A stretch of DNA of 19,484 nucleotides from DATKXO01 sp035528995 (GTDB taxonomy: Bacteria; Planctomycetota; Phycisphaerae; UBA1845): the NCBI GenBank assembly GCA_035528995.1, contig DATKXO010000465.1, forward strand, positions 1-19,484, given 5' to 3'. The translations under genes were made by a program, and so were the position numbers. Shown piece by piece: positions 15,355-19,484 of this stretch. Every line of letters starts with the position of its first letter. Position 1 is the first letter of the stretch. The notes beneath the pieces are model-generated. The model did not search any database. It was not told the DNA's origin and saw nothing but the letters and a program-made list of their open reading frames with translations.

Positions 15355-15384
15355 CAGCGCGTGGAACCGCCGCGGCGCGACCAC

Positions 15385-15390
15385 TACAAT
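15385..15390 (+). promoter_or_regulatory. Possible -10 element of mqnE
   Basis: TACAAT lies 28 bases before the mqnE start in the 64-base gap after the SDR gene. The -35 region is poor (TGGAAC at 17 bases spacing). It resembles the TACAAT of the stronger promoter at 16884-16913. Confidence 0.35.
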
Positions 15391-15418
15391 ACCGCCCCGA
15401 AAGCGAGAGCCGCCGATC

Positions 15419-16687
15419 ATGAGCACGCTGACCACCGATCCCGACCTGGCCGACGTTGCCGCCAAGGTAGAGTCCCAGACCCGCCTGACGCACGAGGACG
15501 GCCTGCGCCTCTTCGCCACGCGCGACATCCACACCCTCGGCGAGCTGGCCAACCGCGTCCGCGAGCGCCTCCACGGGAACAACGCCTATTACAACGTCAA
15601 CCGCCACATCAACTACACCAACTACTGCGTCCTCCGCTGCAGGTTCTGCTCGTTCTACCGCCCCTACCCCAAGTCGACCGCCCGGTCCGCAACCACCGCA
15701 ACGCCCCGAGCCGCGACCGCCCGAGCCGCGGGCTTCAGCCCGCGCGGACTTACGCCAGCGCCAATCATCGACCACGAACACCCCGACGACGCCTACGAGC
15801 TCACCGTCGACCAGATCGTCGACCGAGCCGCAGAGGCTTACGACCACGGCGCCACCGAGGTCCACATCGTCGGCGGCCTGCACCCCAAGCTCCCCTTCGA
15901 CTACTACACCGACATGTGCGCCGCCATCCGCAAGCGCTGCCCCAGGATGCACGTCAAGGCCTTCACCGCCATCGAGATCATCCACTTCTCGCGAATCGCC
16001 AGACCGCGCCTGACCGTCCGCGAGGTCCTCACCCGACTGCGCGACGCCGGCCTCGACTCCCTGCCCGGCGGTGGCGCCGAAATCTTCGACGACCGCGTCC
16101 ACGACGAGGCCTTCAAGAACAAGGTCGGCCAGACCGAGTGGTTCGAGGTCCACCGCACGGCCCACGAGCTGGGCATCTTCACCAATGCGACCATGCTCTA
16201 CGGCCACGTCGAGACGCCGGCCGAGCGCGTCGCCCACCTGATCAAGCTCCGCGAGCATCAGGACGAGTCGTTGCGATCGCGGCCCGCCCATTTTAACTGT
16301 GTCATCCCGTTGTCATTCATCCCCGAGGGCAGCGCCCTGGCCGACCTGCCCGGCCCCACCGGCCTGGACGACCTCAAGACCCTGGCCGTCAGCCGCCTCA
16401 TGCTGGACAACTTCCCCCACGTGAAGGCATTCTGGATCATGCTGTCGCCCAAGCTGGCCCAGGTCTCGCTGAACTGGGGCGTGGACGACATCGACGGCAC
16501 CGTCGTCTACTACGACATCACCCGCCGCGAGGCCCACCCCGACCACGTCACCCACCAGGAACTGACCGTCGACGACCTCAAGCGCCTCATCCACGAAGCC
16601 GGCCGCACCCCGGTAGAACGCGACTCCCTCTACCGCCCCGTAATCCGAGACGCCGACACCTGGCGCATCGAATCCGAGCCGCACTGA
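15419..16687 (+). CDS. mqnE: Aminofutalosine synthase MqnE (radical SAM) with an in-frame insertion
   Basis: MqnE is a radical SAM enzyme that joins 3-[(1-carboxyvinyl)oxy]benzoate to adenosine in the futalosine route to menaquinone. The 422-residue product carries the 4Fe-4S cluster motif CVLRCRFC (C70, C74, C77), then VHIVGGLHPKLPFDYY, HVKAFTAIEI, LPGGGAEIFDDRVHDE, TNATMLYGHVET and IPLSFIPEGS, which are the MqnE-type signatures. It could be confused with the related MqnC, but the GGLHP and TNATMLYGH segments favour MqnE. The family normally passes directly from FYR to a short HPDAYELS-like stretch; here about 37 extra residues (about 85-121) separate them, containing RAAGFSPRG. The start ATG 15419 has only a weak AGCGAGAG before it. 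No other mqn gene is in the window. Confidence 0.88.
   Translation: MSTLTTDPDLADVAAKVESQTRLTHEDGLRLFATRDIHTLGELANRVRERLHGNNAYYNVNRHINYTNYCVLRCRFCSFYRPYPKSTARSATTATPRAATARAAGFSPRGLTPAPIIDHEHPDDAYELTVDQIVDRAAEAYDHGATEVHIVGGLHPKLPFDYYTDMCAAIRKRCPRMHVKAFTAIEIIHFSRIARPRLTVREVLTRLRDAGLDSLPGGGAEIFDDRVHDEAFKNKVGQTEWFEVHRTAHELGIFTNATMLYGHVETPAERVAHLIKLREHQDESLRSRPAHFNCVIPLSFIPEGSALADLPGPTGLDDLKTLAVSRLMLDNFPHVKAFWIMLSPKLAQVSLNWGVDDIDGTVVYYDITRREAHPDHVTHQELTVDDLKRLIHEAGRTPVERDSLYRPVIRDADTWRIESEPH
15705..15744. repeat. Palindrome and 11-bp direct repeat inside mqnE
   Basis: CGCGGGC (15727-15733) and GCCCGCG (15738-15744) pair around TTCA. Just upstream CCCGAGCCGCG occurs twice, at 15705-15715 and 15720-15730, a 15-base period that keeps the reading frame. 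The palindrome encodes the AGFSPRG part of the extra MqnE segment. Confidence 0.7.
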
Positions 16688-16712
16688 TCCGAGCGGACGC
16701 AGCGTGAGTCGA

Positions 16713-16800
16713 GCCCGCCAAAGACGGGCGCAACCCACCGGTCGGGCCGTATCGATCCGAGTGGTGGGTTCCGTCCCCCTGCGAGGGACTACACCCACCC
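16713..16800. repeat. Compound palindromic repeat region downstream of mqnE
   Basis: Three nested or adjacent inverted repeats fill the first third of the 304-base gap 16688-16991. GCCCG (16713-16717) pairs with CGGGC (16725-16729). AACCCACC (16732-16739) pairs with GGTGGGTT (16763-16770). GGTGGGT (16763-16769) can instead pair with ACCCACC (16793-16799), with an inner GTCCC (16773-16777) / GGGAC (16785-16789) stem separated by a symmetric 3-base internal loop. The shared middle arm means the two larger structures exclude each other. It could act as a transcription end for mqnE, but looks more like repeat elements. No gene is seen in the gap; a promoter occupies its last part. Confidence 0.65.
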
Positions 16801-16883
16801 TACACGCTCGGACCCGAGTCAAGTGGACCTGGCCGTCAGGCCAACTTGGGCACGATCCCGACCCAGTCCGGGCGAAACTCCGC

Positions 16884-16913
16884 TTGACTATCCGGACCTT
16901 CGCGGGGTACAAT
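16884..16913 (+). promoter_or_regulatory. Promoter of the prodomain-subtilase unit
   Basis: TTGACT (16884-16889) and TACAAT (16908-16913) are separated by 18 bases, the closest match to the sigma-70 consensus in the window apart from the one at 12806. Transcription would start near 16920, leaving a leader of about 70 bases before the ATG at 16992. Confidence 0.65.
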
Positions 16914-16991
16914 ACTAGAGCGGAAACCGTGGTCGCGGCGGTCATCCGCACGAACCCATCGGACGCATTTCTTGCGAGGGAGTGTTTGGAC

Positions 16992-17975
16992 ATGAATCTC
17001 AGGAACGATGTAATCCGTCTCGCGGGCATCCTGATGCTTCTGCTGGGGACCGGCACGGCTCCAGCCGAACCGCCGCGTGTCCCCGTCACGATGGACCCGA
17101 ATGATCCGGAGAAGAGGCGGGCCATCATCTCCCGCGAGGAGAGGGAAGAGCTCGACTTGGCGCCGCACACCTGGACCGGAGTGGTCGATCCGCAGGTCTA
17201 CGCCACGCTGGAGAAGCTGAACGAGACGATCAAGGGCTTGAAGGAGACGAGGTCGGGCGATGCCGCGATGACCCTGTTCCTCATGCAGTTTCCCGGGACT
17301 GTGTACGTGGAGGTGGAAGTGGCGGATGAGCCCACAGACACGGAGGGCGCCGGTGGGAACGTGGCTGCAATCCGCCATGCGCAGCGTCGGGTCTTGCAGA
17401 GTCTGACGGCAGCAGAGTTTCGCGTTGCACAGCTTTTCGAGCGGTCCCCAGGTTTTGTGGGATACGCAACCAAGGAAGCCCTGGACAAGCTGGCGACGCA
17501 CCCGGACGTGGACGGCGTGTCCCTGGATGAGCAGGGGCTCCCGAAGAGAGCCAAGGTCATTTCCAACGAGGATCTTCCGCCGGCCAAGCCTGGGGAGGCG
17601 CCCGACGAACTGGGCGTAGCGGAGGGAAAGGTCGATCCTGACGTCTATCGCGCGTTTGCACTGACCGACCACGTGTACGTCAGTCTGGACTTGCGCGGCG
17701 GTGACTCGCTCCCGCCCCTGACGGACGTCCCTTCAGAGATGTGGGCCCGCGGGAGGGTGCGCGAGGAAGCAGCCAGGGCACTCCAGGACCGGTTCCTTGC
17801 AGGCTTCAACGCCGACGAATTTTGGCCATGGACCGTGCCCCTCGGCGAGCTCTTCATCTCGGGATTCGTCAACAAGGAAGGTCTCGAGAAGCTGCGGGAG
17901 CATCGCGACGTGCTGGGGATCAGGTTGCCCCACGTGTACCGCTTGGGCCCCGAACTGTCGCCGGTGCAGCGATAA
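16992..17975 (+). CDS. Secreted protein with two subtilisin-propeptide-like (I9-like) domains
   Basis: This 327-residue protein starts with a signal peptide (residues 1-26; RLAGILMLLLGTGTAPAEP). Two similar domains follow, at about 103-183 and 227-318. Each begins with a VYV strand after a VDP-(Q/D)-VY segment, then has a helix rich in Arg, Ala and Gln, an F-x-x-x-(F/W) region, and ends with L-x-x-L-x-x-H-x-D-V-x-G-(V/I), as in AEFRVAQLFERSPGFVGYAT and LDKLATHPDVDGVSLDEQG. That is the pattern of subtilase propeptides, which fold the protease and then inhibit it. A subtilase without a propeptide starts 29 bases downstream. The ATG at 16992 has AGGGAG 9 bases ahead; the frame is open further upstream but includes no signal peptide. 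The family call is by pattern only, and inhibitor function is inferred. Confidence 0.72.
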   Translation: MNLRNDVIRLAGILMLLLGTGTAPAEPPRVPVTMDPNDPEKRRAIISREEREELDLAPHTWTGVVDPQVYATLEKLNETIKGLKETRSGDAAMTLFLMQFPGTVYVEVEVADEPTDTEGAGGNVAAIRHAQRRVLQSLTAAEFRVAQLFERSPGFVGYATKEALDKLATHPDVDGVSLDEQGLPKRAKVISNEDLPPAKPGEAPDELGVAEGKVDPDVYRAFALTDHVYVSLDLRGGDSLPPLTDVPSEMWARGRVREEAARALQDRFLAGFNADEFWPWTVPLGELFISGFVNKEGLEKLREHRDVLGIRLPHVYRLGPELSPVQR

Positions 17976-18004
17976 CCGCGTCGCCTGACCATGGAGGATA
18001 CACC

Positions 18005-19484
18005 ATGCTCAGATGGACCATTGCGATCAGCGCAATTGCCCTGTCAACCGGCGCGGCGCTGGGCACGGAATCAAGCGTGCCCTTCATCAACGCAGACGAC
18101 GTCCACGCCCAGGGGATCACCGGGCGCGGCGTGACCGTCGCGGTGATCGACACGGGCATTGACTACGCGCACCCTGGGCTGGCCGGCAGCATTACGGGAG
18201 GTGGTTTGAGCCGGGTTGACGGCCAATGGGTTTACGACGGCGGCGCGGCCCTCCCCGGGGTAAACCATGGGACGCGCATGTCCCTGATCATCACGGACGC
18301 AACAGGCGTCGCACCGAACGCCAGGATTCTGCCCGTCCGGGTTTTCGGTGCGTCTGCCCCACCCTTGCCGGATGACGTCTGGATGGCCGTTCTGTATGTC
18401 GCATTCCGCCGGCAAACTGATCCGAGCGTTCGGGTCATGAATCTGGGCGTTGGACGTGAGTTGTTTCCGTGCTCTTGCGATGCCGATGATCCAAACGTGG
18501 CGGCTGCCGTGTCCCAAGCGGCTGCGGAGGGCATTGTTACGTTCGTTCCCACGGGCAACGAGGGATATTGCGGCGGGATGAACACTCCAGCCTGCGTGTC
18601 GAGCGCGGTCAGAGTGACAGGGAGCTACGACGCTGACTACGAGCACGTTTATTTCCCCGGAGTGTGCGACGATCCCGTGACGCTTCCCTATCGGGTAGCA
18701 TGTTTTTCAAACATCGCCGAGGACTGCGACTACCTCCTGGCCGCGCCGGGCTTTGGCGTCACCGTCGGCGGCTTTGCGTCGTCCATGGGGACGTCGCCGG
18801 CGACCGCCCACTGCTCCGGCGTGGCGGCGCTGATGTTCGAGAAGAATCGCTGTGGGACCTTGGACGCTTATTCGGCGCGAAGCACGATCTTCAATACCGC
18901 AACAGTGCACGACTGGGCGTCTCCCTACTGCGCGATGCCGCCGCAGCCACGGCACGTCAACGCCTTGGCGGCGGTCAACGCTGTTCCTACCGGATCCTGT
19001 AGCCCAACCCTGGGCGACCTGGACTGTGACGGTACCGTTGGCCTCTCTGATTTTGCCGTGCTCCTGGAGTGTTTGCTCGGCCCCGGCGCCGGGCCGGCGG
19101 CGGGGTGGTGCGCCTGCGCTGACTTGGTGGGCGGCTCGCGGTCCGACGGTGACGTGGACCTAGAGGATTTCGCGGCGTTCCAGGTGGCATTCAGCGGCGA
19201 TGACACAGGCGCGTGCTGCCACGGCGATGGCACCTGCACCGAGGGCACGGTCCACGAATGTGACGCAGCGGGCGCCTACTACCAGGGCCACGCCACGACC
19301 TGCGCGACGGTGGAGTGTCCGCTGCCTAACTGGGGGGCTTGCTGCCAGGCTGGCGGAAGTTGTACCGAAGAGACGGTGGAAGATTGCATTTGGGGCGAGG
19401 GACTCTACCTGGGAGATGGCACCCTGTGCGCCTCGGCCGATTGCCCGACCGTGGCGTATCAGAACTTCGTCCTCAACCCGAGCA
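18005..19484 (+). CDS. Secreted subtilisin-like serine protease (S8) with dockerin-like and Cys-rich repeats; 3' end beyond window
   Basis: The frame is open for 493 residues to the window edge. A signal peptide (1-20) is followed almost directly by the catalytic domain (about 25-325). The triad is complete: D49 (VAVIDTGID), H88 (NHGTRMS) and S264 (GTSPATAHCSGVAAL), with oxyanion N185 (PTGNEG). Only about 20 residues separate signal peptide and domain, so there is no room for a usual propeptide. Residues about 336-398 are a dockerin-like pair of calcium-binding loops (GDLDCDGTVGLSDF and SDGDVDLEDF). Two cysteine-rich repeats follow (GACCHGDGTCTEGTV, GACCQAGGSCTEETV, each ending in CP). GGAGG (17993-17997) lies 7 bases before the ATG. 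It probably acts outside the cell or on its surface. It follows the propeptide-like gene in one unit; the C terminus is not seen. Confidence 0.93.
   Translation, partial: MLRWTIAISAIALSTGAALGTESSVPFINADDVHAQGITGRGVTVAVIDTGIDYAHPGLAGSITGGGLSRVDGQWVYDGGAALPGVNHGTRMSLIITDATGVAPNARILPVRVFGASAPPLPDDVWMAVLYVAFRRQTDPSVRVMNLGVGRELFPCSCDADDPNVAAAVSQAAAEGIVTFVPTGNEGYCGGMNTPACVSSAVRVTGSYDADYEHVYFPGVCDDPVTLPYRVACFSNIAEDCDYLLAAPGFGVTVGGFASSMGTSPATAHCSGVAALMFEKNRCGTLDAYSARSTIFNTATVHDWASPYCAMPPQPRHVNALAAVNAVPTGSCSPTLGDLDCDGTVGLSDFAVLLECLLGPGAGPAAGWCACADLVGGSRSDGDVDLEDFAAFQVAFSGDDTGACCHGDGTCTEGTVHECDAAGAYYQGHATTCATVECPLPNWGACCQAGGSCTEETVEDCIWGEGLYLGDGTLCASADCPTVAYQNFVLNPS

Noticed and set aside
16704..16991. 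N-terminal extension of the propeptide-like protein
   Set aside because: It would run through the palindromic repeats and the TTGACT/TACAAT promoter, and would bury the signal peptide.
18071..18646. A minus-strand frame opposite the subtilase
   Set aside because: The plus strand carries a full subtilase triad with correct spacing; the antisense frame has no recognisable motif.

Overview
This window is high-GC DNA from a diderm bacterium, most likely Planctomycetota of the Phycisphaerae type. The evidence is: LptF/LptG-type lipopolysaccharide export permeases (so an outer membrane), a PEP-CTERM sorting signal, aminofutalosine menaquinone synthesis, and an extracellular protease carrying a GDLDCDG-type dockerin-like module and GACC cysteine-rich repeats. 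The assignment rests on protein style, not on a marker gene. No rRNA, tRNA, CRISPR array, transposase or phage gene was seen.

Layout. On the minus strand at 1-2298 are two tandem LptF/LptG-family permeases, the second cut by the window edge. Divergent from them is a fused nucleotidyltransferase-PfkB kinase (2555-4150). Next is a compact plus-strand SPFH operon (4361-8375): an SO_0444/DUF318-type metal permease fused in one frame to an HflK-like SPFH domain, then HflC, then a second HflK-like protein overlapping HflC by 8 bases. A convergent minus-strand gene (8433-9839) encodes a von Willebrand A lipoprotein with Glu-Gly repeats, and mutS (10054-12726) is divergent from it. A YWTD beta-propeller protein with a PEP-CTERM tail (12886-13863) has its own promoter. 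A small cupin (13897-14256) is on the minus strand. An SDR dehydrogenase (14497-15354) and the menaquinone enzyme MqnE (15419-16687) follow, each with an extra in-frame segment built around a DNA palindrome. The last unit (16992-19484) has a strong promoter and encodes a secreted protein with two subtilisin-propeptide-like domains, then a secreted subtilase that has no propeptide of its own and runs off the window.

The most interesting systems are (1) the permease-SPFH fusion operon, which physically joins a putative metal exporter to an FtsH-modulator-type membrane scaffold, (2) the apparent split subtilase, whose inhibitor/chaperone prodomains are made from a separate upstream gene, and (3) the cluster of palindromic repeats between 14.3 and 16.8 kb, two of which lie inside coding sequences and are translated. 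The first two are two-gene or three-gene arrangements read directly from the sequence; their functions are inferred from family resemblance.
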